DNA of 64,000 nucleotides from Flavobacterium undicola (GTDB taxonomy: Bacteria; Bacteroidota; Bacteroidia; Flavobacteriales; Flavobacteriaceae): assembly GCF_009909155.2 (NCBI RefSeq), contig NZ_JAAAPM020000010.1:62001-126000 (forward strand). The letters run 5' to 3'. The number at the start of each line of letters is the position of its first letter. Within the stretch, counting starts at the first letter, position 1. The notes under the pieces are model-generated. The model made no database searches. It worked only from the letters and a program-made list of their open reading frames with translations, and was not told the DNA's origin. Shown here piece after piece: positions 10,284-20,363 of this stretch. A program made the position numbers and the translations under genes.

Positions 10284-13200
10284 TTAAAAACGAGTTGTAA
10301 GACCAAATGAGAAACGTTTTGTAGGCGGTGTAGCGGCATTATCAATTGAAATCCCAAAAGCACCTTTCCCCATACTTACCTCAGGATCCTGACCTCTATA
10401 TTTTGTAAAAGTGTACAAGTTATCCGCCGTTACATACATCCTTACTTCATCTAAGTTTAATTTTTTTAATAGATTTTTACTCAAATTATAACTAAGAGTT
10501 ACAGAACGTAAACGAACAAAAGAAGCATCCTCTACATAACGGTCAGAACCTAACCAGTTATAACCTGCACCATAAACCGCTCTAGGCATATTAGTTACAT
10601 CCCCCGGATTACGCCATCTGGACAAAACTGCTGTACTTTGATTATTATATCCATACATATTAGTAGTACTCATGTCCGTACCATTAACAATATCATAGTT
10701 TAGACGATATGTAAAGAAAAGATTGATTTTCCATTGATTGTTAAAACTTATATTTGGGCCAAAACCTCCAGATAATTTAGGATTACTGTTTCCTAAATAC
10801 ACTACATCGCGGCTATCAATATTACCGTCTTTGTTAATATCTTCATAAATTGCATCTCCAGGTTGAAATGTATAATCAGTTAGTGGATAATTAAAGCGCA
10901 TAAAAACTTCCTGACCATTTGGACCTAAAATTACATTTCCACTGGCATCTCTGGCTTTAGTTGCCTCAAGATCGGTATAAACCCCTTTAAATCTGTAACC
11001 ATAAAATGAACCAAAAGGATTATCAACCTGAAGGAAACGTTTAAACTCTCCATTTCTATCTGTATTCCCACTTTGACTTGGATAATAATCTGATATTTCT
11101 GTAATCATGTTTTGATTTGAAGAAATATTAAAATTAAAGTCAACTTTCCATTTTTTAGTTTTAAGAGGAGTTGCATTAATACCTATTTCCCATCCTGTAT
11201 TTTCCATAGAACCTACGTTTTGATCCGAGATGGTGTTATAACCTGAAACGCTACTTAAATCAAGATCTCTAAAAAGAAGGTCTTTAGTGGTAGTTTGATA
11301 TATTTCGGCATCTATACTCAAACGTTTATTGAACATTTGAAGATTAAATCCTAAGTTTTTACCAATTTTTGTCTCCCATTTTAAATTAGTCAACTCCATA
11401 TTTACTGGAACAATACCATTTAGACCTAAATACTGCGTATCATAGTTATCATAAATATTGAAAAAACGATAATCATATTTAGGAGCTCCACCTGATTGTC
11501 CATAACTCAACCTCATACTTAAGTCATCTATTTTTTCTAAATTCTTCATAAATGACTCCCCTGAAATTCTCCAACGGGCGGAAACCGAAGGAAAATAACC
11601 GTATCTGTTTTGTCCAGTGAACTTTGAATTACCATCAGCACGTACACCTACATTAATTATATATCTGTCTAACAAACCATATTGAGCAGTAAATACCGCC
11701 CCTACATTTCTTGCCTGACTATTAGCAGTAAATAATGCTCCTGATTGTGTTCTTGACGGATTTGATGGATCAGTCAATAATGACGAAGCTGTATTAGATG
11801 TCTCTACCAGATGCGCTGTATAACGATAGTCATTCGACTGTAGTGATACTAATGCTTGAAAAGTTTGGTTTTCACCTATGCTTGGGGTATAAATAAAATT
11901 GGTCTTGGTAACAATACTGGCTTCATCTGAATCAATATCAGTTGCTCTATTCACTATTCTTTCAGTGAAAGGACGTCCTGTTGCGTTTTGAGGTAAAAAA
12001 GCTTTTGTTTTTTTACCACTATAGTCAAACTGTAAATCAAAAGTCGACATAAATACTTTAGGAACAATATCTACACTCAAATTAAAATGGGGTACAATAC
12101 GATCCTCAGCCTGGTTATTAGTTGCCAACTCCGCCATAGCTAGTGGATTATAAGTTCCTCCGTAACCCCCTTGTACGTTAAAGGCTGGTGAGAAATAATT
12201 AGGCGTAAGATTTCCTCTTTCATCATACTCATAAATACTCATATTAGGCATTTTAGTATAAGCAACTCCCCTTAATTTATCTTCAGTATCCTTTGAATTA
12301 ACATAATTTCGTTGAGTATCTGTATGCGTATAAGCTAAATCAGTTTTAAACTTAATACGATCAGACACTACATAATCCAAGTTTAATCTTGCATTTAATC
12401 TCTCTAAACCAGTACCTATAGTTACCCCTTTTGATTTATAATAACCTACTGATGTAAAGTACCTTGCTTTTTGTCCTCCTCCCTGCAAAGAAAGGTTATG
12501 ATCACCTGTTACACCTGCCTGAGTTATTGCATCTACCCAATTCGTATTTTGACTATAATTTTTATAATAATATACATCCTGTGGATCATATTGAAATTCC
12601 TTAACAAATAAAGTATTCAAAGGCACTCCGTTTCTATTCATGAATTCTTCAGGAATCAATTGCGAATATTGATCTCCAGTTAACATTGGAATAGTAGGAG
12701 GCAACTTAGAGTAAGTACCTCTATAAGTATAAGTTATTTTTGGTGCACTTACTGAACCACGTTTAGTCGTAATCAACAAAACCCCACTGGCAGCACGCGA
12801 CCCCCAAATAGCAGTAGCAGCTGCATCTTTTAAAATAGTAATGGTTTCAATATCTGAAGGTGCAATATTTAACAAAGCCGCATAACCTTGTTCATCTGCT
12901 GATCCAAAATTAAAATCATCAGGTACTGAAGTCTCATAAGGCATACCATCAACAACTATTAAGGGATTTGAAGAACCTGTAATAGAAGAAGTTCCTCTAA
13001 TACGTATTTGCATTCCAGCTCCCGGATCTCCACTAGTCGCTACGATATCCACACCTGACAAACGTCCTTGTAAAGCCTCATCAATAGAGGCCGCTTGAGT
13101 ATTTTCCAGATCCGCAGCATTGATACTAACCGAACTCGTAGTACGATCACGATCTGCAATTCTCATTAATCCATTATCTGATGATTTAGCAGAAGTAACA

Positions 13201-13559
13201 ACAATCTCTTTTAATGATTCTACTGTAGAAACTAACGCAATCTTAATTGATTGTCTTCCGTCAATAGCGACAGTTTTAGATTTATAACCTATTGTTGAAA
13301 TCAATAATTTATTATTTGGATTTTTAACACGTATAGCAAAATTTCCGTCAATATCAGTTACTGTTCCTCCTACTGTACGATTATCAGCGTCTTGTTCAGC
13401 AACTGTAACCATAGGAATAGTCTGGTTATCAGAAGCATCAATTATCTGACCACGAACTAACAAAGCTGTACTAGATTGTTGTGCTAATGTTGGTAAGGCT
13501 GCCAGTAAAATTAATGCAAATGTAAAACTGTAAAATATTTTTGTAATTAATTGTCTCAT
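10284..13559 (-). CDS. SusC/RagA-family TonB-dependent outer-membrane transporter
   Basis: This 1091-residue importer begins with signal peptide MRQLITKIFYSFTFALILL (cut near TLAQ). A carboxypeptidase-regulatory-like domain (VRGQIIDASDNQTIP... TDIDGNFAI) and the KEIVVTSAK linker follow. The plug contains LQGRLSGVDIVATSGDPGAG, IRIRGTSSI, LIVVDGMPYE and ILKDAAATAIWGSRAASGV, and the barrel ends in RFSFGLTTRF. Its ATG overlaps the upstream FAS1 stop as TAATG, so translation is probably coupled to that gene, and the SusD partner follows 18 nt later. This tight coupling of a FAS1 protein to a SusC is a notable feature of the operon. Confidence 0.94.
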   Translation of the reverse strand: MRQLITKIFYSFTFALILLAALPTLAQQSSTALLVRGQIIDASDNQTIPMVTVAEQDADNRTVGGTVTDIDGNFAIRVKNPNNKLLISTIGYKSKTVAIDGRQSIKIALVSTVESLKEIVVTSAKSSDNGLMRIADRDRTTSSVSINAADLENTQAASIDEALQGRLSGVDIVATSGDPGAGMQIRIRGTSSITGSSNPLIVVDGMPYETSVPDDFNFGSADEQGYAALLNIAPSDIETITILKDAAATAIWGSRAASGVLLITTKRGSVSAPKITYTYRGTYSKLPPTIPMLTGDQYSQLIPEEFMNRNGVPLNTLFVKEFQYDPQDVYYYKNYSQNTNWVDAITQAGVTGDHNLSLQGGGQKARYFTSVGYYKSKGVTIGTGLERLNARLNLDYVVSDRIKFKTDLAYTHTDTQRNYVNSKDTEDKLRGVAYTKMPNMSIYEYDERGNLTPNYFSPAFNVQGGYGGTYNPLAMAELATNNQAEDRIVPHFNLSVDIVPKVFMSTFDLQFDYSGKKTKAFLPQNATGRPFTERIVNRATDIDSDEASIVTKTNFIYTPSIGENQTFQALVSLQSNDYRYTAHLVETSNTASSLLTDPSNPSRTQSGALFTANSQARNVGAVFTAQYGLLDRYIINVGVRADGNSKFTGQNRYGYFPSVSARWRISGESFMKNLEKIDDLSMRLSYGQSGGAPKYDYRFFNIYDNYDTQYLGLNGIVPVNMELTNLKWETKIGKNLGFNLQMFNKRLSIDAEIYQTTTKDLLFRDLDLSSVSGYNTISDQNVGSMENTGWEIGINATPLKTKKWKVDFNFNISSNQNMITEISDYYPSQSGNTDRNGEFKRFLQVDNPFGSFYGYRFKGVYTDLEATKARDASGNVILGPNGQEVFMRFNYPLTDYTFQPGDAIYEDINKDGNIDSRDVVYLGNSNPKLSGGFGPNISFNNQWKINLFFTYRLNYDIVNGTDMSTTNMYGYNNQSTAVLSRWRNPGDVTNMPRAVYGAGYNWLGSDRYVEDASFVRLRSVTLSYNLSKNLLKKLNLDEVRMYVTADNLYTFTKYRGQDPEVSMGKGAFGISIDNAATPPTKRFSFGLTTRF

Positions 13560-15778
13560 TAGAATTCCTTATATTTAAGATAGTTATCTACTAAATGGAT
13601 TAAAGATCGATCTGCCAGGTTATTACTTAGAGCTTTAACATATATGGCATCTCTAAAATTATTGTCTTTGAATGACAAAGTACCTGGAGTGCTCTCAACA
13701 GTTATATAGGTTTTATCATCAAAACCGTTTTTTCGTAAAGTTTCAAATAGTCCTGTTACTAAGCCATCATCAGAAGCTGTTTTGTTTACCAAAATATGAT
13801 AACGGATAAAATCGACTATCTGATCTTTTTCCAATTGAGTTGCAGGAATAGCTGATGCTGGCAGAACTCCATCAGCCACAGCTTTAGCCATAGCAGCATT
13901 ATTAGGTACGATAAAAGTATAAGACGACCCTAAAACAACTCCCTGAATTGCTCCTGTAGTAGTATTATAAATAGATGAATTTTTAAGATAATTAAAAAAG
14001 GTAAGAAATTGAGAACTTGGAGTTTCAGACAAGCGTTTAATTTTTAATCCCTGAGCCTCTTCTGAAAACTGAATCACATTATCAATATAATAGGTTCTAC
14101 CATTTTGTTGATCTTCAAAACCAACAATCTTAGCTGAATTACCTAATACTTCATTACCTGCTGCATACACTTTGTTGCGGTCCCATTTTATATATTCGCC
14201 AGGAAGATCAAGATCACCTGTACGAATAATTCCCGAAGTAGTAGCAATATTATTTAACTCATTCTTAGGAGTTAATACAATACCGTTATAAAGCAAACGA
14301 ATTAAATTAAATCGGGCAACGCCAGATGTTGCAGCGACTCCAGTAGCTGGTGGAGTATATGTCCATGACGAATTATCAAGATTATATCCATAACCTAAAG
14401 AACGAAGTAAATCATCTGAAGGTAAAAACAATGTATATTTAGTATTAATATTACTAATCATTTCTTTAAATCCTGAACCATCATTAAATAATCTTGTAGC
14501 AAGTGTATATTTAGGATCTAAATAAGCCGAAGTGTAAACACTATAGAACAAATTAGACTTTTGTACTTTATTTGTTCCATAAAAGAATCCGTTACTTAAT
14601 ATTTTGGCGTCTGTAACATCACTATTAAAGTCAAATCGCAAACTTTCATTTAACGCATTGCTATAACCAGCTTTTTTGGATGGCCATACCGCATTTTGTA
14701 CCATGTGTGCATTTATCAAATCCTGAAAAACATATTTTGGAAGCAGACTTAAATCAGCAAAATGTTTAAGCAAAATTTGTTCTGTAAATACTTTCATCGC
14801 TTCATTTTCCGGAACAATCAATGTATATGCATCTGATTGTCCATCATTATCCGCTTGTTTAATGTAGTTTTCATTATTTGGAGAAAATGACAATCTAGTA
14901 TCATAAAACTTAATAGACACATTATCTGACTTCCCGGTAAAATTCTTATAATTAGTTGTTACAGTTTGATTAAAAACATAAGTAACCAAATACTTTTCAA
15001 GAATATCGCGAAAACGACTGTACTTACTAATTGCTTTTTTACTGTCTTCTTCTAAATACTGATCTAAATTTAGTAATGGAACACTAACCTTATCTACTTC
15101 ATGAATAATACCATTCTCAGCAATAATATCAGCTTCTTTTACTTTGCCATCAAATAGATTAAATCCTGTGTATTCACTATTTGGATAGAAAAATTTAAAA
15201 TCGGTAGCACTTAAATTTTTGGCAGCAAAATATTCATCAGTAAAATAAGAGACATACTTATTGTTATTGTCTGCTAAAAAATAAAATCCATTACGGTTAG
15301 CATCAACTATTACTGTTGGAGTTCCATTTATTGTTTTGGTTTGATAACCATCATAATATGCGGTTCTTCTTCTAAACGCATTATCCTTTACCCAACCTGT
15401 ACCAGATTGATAATCGGAAAGCTGATCTTCTCTAAATGCATTGTAAACAAGTGCATATTTCACAATTTTAGATGCAGTAGCATCATCAATCTTACTTACA
15501 TCAGATATTCCTTTTTCTTGAAAATACTTAGTAAAAGCTTCATCATTTGGTGCAAACATAGTCCAATATCCTGCTTTACTCAAAATATCTTTATACCCTG
15601 CTTTTTCAATTAAGGCTGTAAAGTTTTTAAAATTACCCCGTGCATCCAGTTGCTGGTAAATTGGATCTTCCAGATAATCAGGACGCGCATAGTATTCATC
15701 AAATACGTCTCGACTACAACTGGCAAACAAAGCCAGAAGTGGTAGAATTAATAAATAGTAGTTAAATTTTCTCTTCAT
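13559..15778 (-). CDS. Four-domain FAS1 (fasciclin) lipoprotein, first gene of operon
   Basis: This 739-residue surface lipoprotein has lipobox LLALFASCS. Four FAS1-like units can be traced by their paired boxes: about 50-235 (YWTMFAPNDEAF, NGIIHEVDKV), about 238-420 (YTLIVPENEAM, NGFFYGTNKV), about 425-575 (YTLFLPSDDLL, TYYIDNVIQF) and about 585-735 (YTFIVPNNAAM, LIHLVDNYL). It is the promoter-proximal gene of the operon, preceded by a CAGG-module promoter 70-120 nt upstream, and shares one base with the SusC start. A role as a surface glycan binder or scaffold for the SusCD complex is inferred from position only; FAS1 domains have no known catalytic activity. Confidence 0.87.
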   Translation of the reverse strand: MKRKFNYYLLILPLLALFASCSRDVFDEYYARPDYLEDPIYQQLDARGNFKNFTALIEKAGYKDILSKAGYWTMFAPNDEAFTKYFQEKGISDVSKIDDATASKIVKYALVYNAFREDQLSDYQSGTGWVKDNAFRRRTAYYDGYQTKTINGTPTVIVDANRNGFYFLADNNNKYVSYFTDEYFAAKNLSATDFKFFYPNSEYTGFNLFDGKVKEADIIAENGIIHEVDKVSVPLLNLDQYLEEDSKKAISKYSRFRDILEKYLVTYVFNQTVTTNYKNFTGKSDNVSIKFYDTRLSFSPNNENYIKQADNDGQSDAYTLIVPENEAMKVFTEQILLKHFADLSLLPKYVFQDLINAHMVQNAVWPSKKAGYSNALNESLRFDFNSDVTDAKILSNGFFYGTNKVQKSNLFYSVYTSAYLDPKYTLATRLFNDGSGFKEMISNINTKYTLFLPSDDLLRSLGYGYNLDNSSWTYTPPATGVAATSGVARFNLIRLLYNGIVLTPKNELNNIATTSGIIRTGDLDLPGEYIKWDRNKVYAAGNEVLGNSAKIVGFEDQQNGRTYYIDNVIQFSEEAQGLKIKRLSETPSSQFLTFFNYLKNSSIYNTTTGAIQGVVLGSSYTFIVPNNAAMAKAVADGVLPASAIPATQLEKDQIVDFIRYHILVNKTASDDGLVTGLFETLRKNGFDDKTYITVESTPGTLSFKDNNFRDAIYVKALSNNLADRSLIHLVDNYLKYKEF

Positions 15779-15853
15779 TATTTGGTTAGCTTATAAAGTG
15801 GTGAATAAATGTTTGTGTTTTTTTTAACTAATTATTGCTAAGTTTTAACTTTT

Positions 15854-15898
15854 CAAATTTATATGTTCAACTCATTACATCTATCCTGCTGTATCCTG
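15854..15898 (-). promoter_or_regulatory. CAGG-module promoter A (FAS1/SusCD operon)
   Basis: On the minus strand two CAGGATA copies start 10 nt apart (15898 and 15888). Exactly 20 nt after the second copy comes a perfect -7 box TAAATTTG (15861-15854). There is no TTG at -33; the repeat occupies that position, as expected for an activator-dependent promoter. The first gene starts at 15778. The same layout occurs at four other transcription-unit starts in this window. Confidence 0.72.
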
Positions 15899-16436
15899 TT
15901 TTTTATATATATTAAAAAAAAGACCAGAATAAATATACATATCACAATCAATTAACTACTATTTTAAAAATAGAAAAATTATTGTGTTTATTAGGCTTAT
16001 GGGGCATTATACATCTCTAAATAAATGTAAAAAAAACATATATATTAATTTAACATATATTTTGTGATTTTAAAAAACACATTTTAACACTCCAAATCAC
16101 AGATTATAAAACTACTCTAAAATAACACCCAATTTTTTGTTAATTATTTGTAATGCTTTTTCAGAAATAAGCAGCCAAAAACTCAACCAGACCACTTTTC
16201 CCTAAATAAACCCAAATTTCAACATAAAGCATTGTCATTCCCGCAATAGAGCGTGTTTTCTCCAACAACACAAAACATCAAATTTTATCAAAAAACAATA
16301 AAGACAAATAACACAAATGAATTTCTCATAAAATACAAACCAAAATACACATTATAAACAACCACAAAACCATAATCTAGCTATAACATGAATTATAAAA
16401 TTCTCGAAAAAAACATTTTAATTAAAAAATAAAATT

Positions 16437-16444
16437 TATATTTG
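16437..16444 (+). promoter_or_regulatory. -7 box of the gntR-xylBA operon
   Basis: TATATTTG matches TANNTTTG perfectly and ends 19 nt before the regulator ATG, giving a short leader of roughly a dozen bases. No TTG is visible about 19-21 nt upstream and no CAGG repeat is present, so this promoter is controlled differently from the CAGG-module set. Confidence 0.5.
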
Positions 16445-16463
16445 CATACCGGAACAGAACAGT

Positions 16464-17468
16464 ATGGAAATGGAAAGCAATTTTACTTTTACAATTAATC
16501 ACGAAAGCGATATCCCTAAATATCAGCAATTAGTCAATTCAATAAATAATGCCATTGCAGAAAACATACTTGCAAAAGGAGAACAACTACCTTCTGTTAA
16601 TAGTATCTGCAAAAAAAATCAATTATCCAGAGATACTGTTTTTAAAGCATATTCGATTTTAAAAGACCAAAAACTAATTGACTCGGTTCCTAACAAAGGT
16701 TATTTTGTTACCGGTGAAACCAGAAAAGTATTATTAGTGCTGGACACCTTCAAAGCATATAAAGAGGTACTATACCATTCCTTTGTTAATAATTTAGCCG
16801 ATAATATTATTGTCGATGTACAATTCCATCATTATAACATTGACAATTTCAAAAACATCATTAATAATAGTATCGGGAAATATTTTAAATATGTAGTAAT
16901 GAACTTTGACAACAAAGAAGTGCCTACGACCTTATCAGCGATATCAAACGAAAAATTATTATTGATTGACTGGAACATTCATTCAAAATCCAAAAACAAT
17001 TATGTATTTCAAGATTTTGGAAAAGCTTTCTACGAAGCACTAAAACAAGGAGAAAATTTATTTAAGAAATATAAAAAAATCGTTTTCATTTATCCAACGT
17101 TTACCTATCATCCCAAAGAAACAATTACTTTTTTCAAAAAGTTCTGTACTGATTTCAATCTTAATCACAACGTAATTACCAATCCAAAAGACTTTATAAT
17201 TCAAAAAGACATTGCCTACATCAGTGTAAGCGATCGAATTTTAGGGATTTTTCTGGAACAATGCCGAGAAAAAGGTTTAGAACCTGGCAAAGACGTTGGT
17301 TTTTTATCTTACAACGAAACTCCAATGAAAAAATTCATATACAAAGGGATTTCAGTAGTAACAACTGATTTTAACGAATTAGGAATTAAGGCTGCCCAAT
17401 TTGTAACCAAAGACGAGCCTATGCAATATTACGTACCAACAAAACTAACCATTAGAGAATCATTATAA
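16464..17468 (+). CDS. GntR-family regulator with sugar-binding (LacI-like) effector domain, likely xylose regulator
   Basis: This 334-residue protein has an N-terminal GntR winged helix (about residues 14-82; IPKYQQLVNSINNAI, LPSVNSICKKNQLSRDTV, AYSILKDQKLI, NKGYFV). It is joined to a periplasmic-binding-protein-like domain (about 85-334; VGFLSYNETPMKKFI, GISVVTTDFNELGIKAAQF). This architecture senses sugars directly in Bacteroidota. It lies 3 nt upstream of xylB and co-transcribes with xylBA, so control of xylose catabolism is the simplest reading. A paralogue of the same architecture is at 53821-54897. It may instead or also control the divergent FAS1/SusCD operon. A second in-frame ATG at 16470 is also possible as start. 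Confidence 0.85.
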   Translation: MEMESNFTFTINHESDIPKYQQLVNSINNAIAENILAKGEQLPSVNSICKKNQLSRDTVFKAYSILKDQKLIDSVPNKGYFVTGETRKVLLVLDTFKAYKEVLYHSFVNNLADNIIVDVQFHHYNIDNFKNIINNSIGKYFKYVVMNFDNKEVPTTLSAISNEKLLLIDWNIHSKSKNNYVFQDFGKAFYEALKQGENLFKKYKKIVFIYPTFTYHPKETITFFKKFCTDFNLNHNVITNPKDFIIQKDIAYISVSDRILGIFLEQCREKGLEPGKDVGFLSYNETPMKKFIYKGISVVTTDFNELGIKAAQFVTKDEPMQYYVPTKLTIRESL

Positions 17469-17471
17469 ATT

Positions 17472-18953
17472 ATGTATTATATAGGATATGATATAGGAAG
17501 CTCCTCAGTCAAGGTTGCCTTGGTTGAAGCAGCAACAGGAAAAAAAATCATCACGTTGCATGAACCGGCTGATGAAATGGCAATTACCGCCTACCATAAA
17601 GACTGGGCCGAACAAGATCCGGAAATGTGGTGGGAATACTGCTGTATAGCGAGCAAAAGAGCCATCAAAGAAGCTAATATTGATGCTTCAAAAATAACTG
17701 GAGTGGGTATTTCATACCAAATGCACGGATTAGTTGTTGTAGACAAAAATGGAAAATCGTTGCGAAATTCTATTATTTGGTGCGATAGCCGGGCAGTGGA
17801 AATTGGAGACCATGCCTTTGAAGAATTAGGAGAAGAACAATGTGCCACTCACCTACTAAATTCACCAGGAAATTTCACGGCATCCAAATTGACTTGGGTA
17901 AAAGAAAACGAACCTGAAATTTACGACAAGATTTACAAATACATGTTACCAGGTGATTTTATTGCTTATAAATTGACTGGCGAAATAAACACTACCAAAA
18001 ACGGCTTATCCGAAGGAATGCTTTGGGATTACAAAGAAAACGAAGTAGCCGAATGGCTGTTGAGATATTATGGAATTAACTCATCAATGACCCCAACTAT
18101 AGTAGACAATTTTACAAACCAAAGTTTCTTGAACGAAAAAGGCGCTAAAGAATCGGGGCTTCCTGTTGGTATTCCTGTGGTTTATCGTGCTGGAGACCAA
18201 CCCAATAATGCTTTGTCGCTAAACATTTTAAAACCGGGTGAAGTTGCGGCAACAGGCGGAACATCGGGAGTTATATATGCAGTAACTGACAAGTTAAAAT
18301 CGAAAGAAACATCCAGAATCAACAGTTTTGTACATGTTAATTATACCAATGAAAAACCTACGGTAGGTAAATTATTGTGCATCAATGGCGCTGGAATTCA
18401 ATACCGTTGGTTACGCAATCATTGCGGAATGGATTCTTACGAAAACATGAATGTGAAAGCTGAAGAAGTTTCGGTAGGTTCTGACGGTGTCGTTGTAATT
18501 CCTTTTGGAAATGGAGCAGAAAGAATGTTTAACAATAAAAACATTGGTAGTCATTTCTTGAATCTGAACCTTAACAAACACGGGCATGGACACATGTACC
18601 GCGCAACTTTGGAAGGAATTGCCTTTGCTTTTGTTTACGGAATGGAAATCATGAAAGCCGATAATGCTCAAATTAACGTTATTCGAGCCGGAAACGACAA
18701 TTTGTTTCGCTCAGAAATCTTTTCGAATACTGTTGCCACATTAATTGGTCACGAAATAGAAATTTACAATACTACAGGAGCTGTTGGAGCCGCAAGAGCC
18801 GTGGGTTTAATTGATGGTGATTACGAAACCTTTGGTGACAATATTATCAAAAACGACCACGTAATGACATTTATGCCTTTACAAAACAGCACTCCTTATT
18901 TAATAGCATATCAAAATTGGAAAAAAGAACTAGAACTAATTATAAATAAATAA
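17472..18953 (+). CDS. xylB: Xylulokinase (FGGY family)
   Basis: This cytoplasmic kinase phosphorylates D-xylulose to xylulose 5-phosphate, the entry to the pentose phosphate pathway. At 493 residues it has the usual family length. The N-terminal ATPase-fold motif YIGYDIGSSSVKVAL opens the protein, GISYQMHGLVVVD and WCDSRA follow, and the catalytic Asp lies in YRAGDQPNNAL (D242). The second FGGY domain has ATGGTSGVIYA and RAGNDNLFRSEIFSN. It sits 3 nt after the regulator and 15 nt before xylA. Other FGGY kinases share the fold, but the adjacency to xylose isomerase makes the assignment firm. Confidence 0.95.
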   Translation: MYYIGYDIGSSSVKVALVEAATGKKIITLHEPADEMAITAYHKDWAEQDPEMWWEYCCIASKRAIKEANIDASKITGVGISYQMHGLVVVDKNGKSLRNSIIWCDSRAVEIGDHAFEELGEEQCATHLLNSPGNFTASKLTWVKENEPEIYDKIYKYMLPGDFIAYKLTGEINTTKNGLSEGMLWDYKENEVAEWLLRYYGINSSMTPTIVDNFTNQSFLNEKGAKESGLPVGIPVVYRAGDQPNNALSLNILKPGEVAATGGTSGVIYAVTDKLKSKETSRINSFVHVNYTNEKPTVGKLLCINGAGIQYRWLRNHCGMDSYENMNVKAEEVSVGSDGVVVIPFGNGAERMFNNKNIGSHFLNLNLNKHGHGHMYRATLEGIAFAFVYGMEIMKADNAQINVIRAGNDNLFRSEIFSNTVATLIGHEIEIYNTTGAVGAARAVGLIDGDYETFGDNIIKNDHVMTFMPLQNSTPYLIAYQNWKKELELIINK

Positions 18954-18968
18954 ACTAAAAACAAAAAA

Positions 18969-20294
18969 ATGGCAATAATAGGAAGTAAAGAATACTTTAA
19001 GGGTATTGGCGAAATCAAATTTGAAGGAAAAGAATCTGACAATCCGTTGGCATTCAAATATTATAATCCAGACCAAATTGTAGCAGGGAAAACAATGCGT
19101 GAGCATTTTAAATTTTCTATTGCTTACTGGCACACCTTCTGTGGACAAGGTTCAGATCCATTTGGACCTGGAACACAAAACTTTGCTTGGGATCAATCCA
19201 ACGACCCAATCCAAGCTGCAAAAGACAAAGCTGATGCTGCTTTTGAATTCATTAGCAAAATGGGATTTGATTATTTCTGTTTCCACGATTACGACTTAGT
19301 TCAGGAAGGAGCTACATTTGCAGAATCAGAAAGCAGATTAGCAGCTATTACTGAATACCTAAAACAAAAGAAAGCCGAATCAGGAATTAAATTACTTTGG
19401 GGAACAGCAAACTGTTTTTCAAATCCACGTTACATGAACGGTGCTGCAACAAATCCTGATTTTAATGTGTTAGCCAGAGCAGGTGGACAAGTAAAATTAG
19501 CTTTAGATGCAACTATTGCTTTAGATGGTGAAAATTATGTTTTCTGGGGAGGACGTGAAGGTTACATGTCTTTGTTGAATACCGATATGGGACGTGAATT
19601 AGACCACATGGGACAATTTTTAGTAAAAGCCAGAGATTACGCACGTGCACAAGGATTTAAAGGAAACTTTTTCATTGAGCCAAAACCAATGGAACCAATG
19701 AAGCATCAATATGATTTTGATTCGGCTACAGCAATTGGTTTCTTGCATAAATACGGTTTAGAGAAAGATTTCAAAATCAATATCGAAGTAAATCACGCTA
19801 CATTAGCGCAACATACTTTCCAACACGAAATTGAAGTAGCTGCTAACGCTGGAATGCTTGGAAGTTTAGATGCAAACCGTGGTGATTACCAAAATGGATG
19901 GGATACAGACCAATTTCCAAATAACATTCAGGAAACTACTGAAGCTATGTTGGTTTTCTTAAAATCAGGTGGACTACAAGGTGGTGGAGTTAATTTTGAT
20001 GCTAAAATCAGAAGAAACTCAACTGATATGGAAGACGTGTTTTTAGCTCACATTGGTGGTGCAGATACTTTTGCAAGAGCCTTATTGACAGCTGACAAAA
20101 TTATCACTTCTTCTCCTTATGACAAATTAAGAACAGAAAGATACAGCTCTTTCGACGCTGGAAAAGGGAAAGATTTCGAAAACGGAAAATTAGGCTTAGC
20201 CGATTTATACAAAATCGCTCTAGAAAATGGTGAATTGGGATTAAAAAGCGGAAAACAAGAGCTTTTCGAAAACATCATCAACCAGTATATTTAA
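18969..20294 (+). CDS. xylA: Xylose isomerase
   Basis: This enzyme converts D-xylose to D-xylulose in the cytoplasm with two divalent metals. At 441 residues it is the long (class II) form. The catalytic His/Asp pair is in FCFHDYDLV (H106, D109). Signature 1, [16 protein letters not shown], and signature 2, [15 protein letters not shown], are both intact, and the metal-binding [13 protein letters not shown] and SLDANRGD are present. It is the last gene of the regulator-xylB-xylA unit and is followed by a strong terminator. Its presence in the middle of a pectin locus indicates that the targeted glycan releases xylose. Confidence 0.98.
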   Translation: MAIIGSKEYFKGIGEIKFEGKESDNPLAFKYYNPDQIVAGKTMREHFKFSIAYWHTFCGQGSDPFGPGTQNFAWDQSNDPIQAAKDKADAAFEFISKMGFDYFCFHDYDLVQEGATFAESESRLAAITEYLKQKKAESGIKLLWGTANCFSNPRYMNGAATNPDFNVLARAGGQVKLALDATIALDGENYVFWGGREGYMSLLNTDMGRELDHMGQFLVKARDYARAQGFKGNFFIEPKPMEPMKHQYDFDSATAIGFLHKYGLEKDFKINIEVNHATLAQHTFQHEIEVAANAGMLGSLDANRGDYQNGWDTDQFPNNIQETTEAMLVFLKSGGLQGGGVNFDAKIRRNSTDMEDVFLAHIGGADTFARALLTADKIITSSPYDKLRTERYSSFDAGKGKDFENGKLGLADLYKIALENGELGLKSGKQELFENIINQYI

Positions 20295-20301
20295 TAATTA
20301 C

Positions 20302-20337
20302 AGTCCGGTAAAAAACCTATTTACCGGACTTTTTTTA
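20302..20337 (+). terminator. Rho-independent terminator after xylA
   Basis: A perfect 11-bp stem (20302-20312 with 20320-20330, loop 7 nt, containing AGTCCGG/CCGGACT) is followed by seven T. It begins 8 nt after the xylA stop, and the GH3 start codon comes only 27 nt after its T run. Confidence 0.9.
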
Positions 20338-20363
20338 TCCAATTTCAACCAACCAAATTATTT

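Larger units (their letters stand above)
15779..16463. other. 685-nt divergent intergenic regulatory region
   Basis: This very AT-rich spacer separates the minus-strand FAS1/SusCD operon from the plus-strand regulator-xylBA operon. It holds the CAGG-module promoter at 15854-15898 (minus) and a -7 box for the regulator at 16437-16444 (plus). I see no open frame, RNA gene or strong hairpin in the roughly 500 nt between them; the length suggests room for additional operators. Confidence 0.6.
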
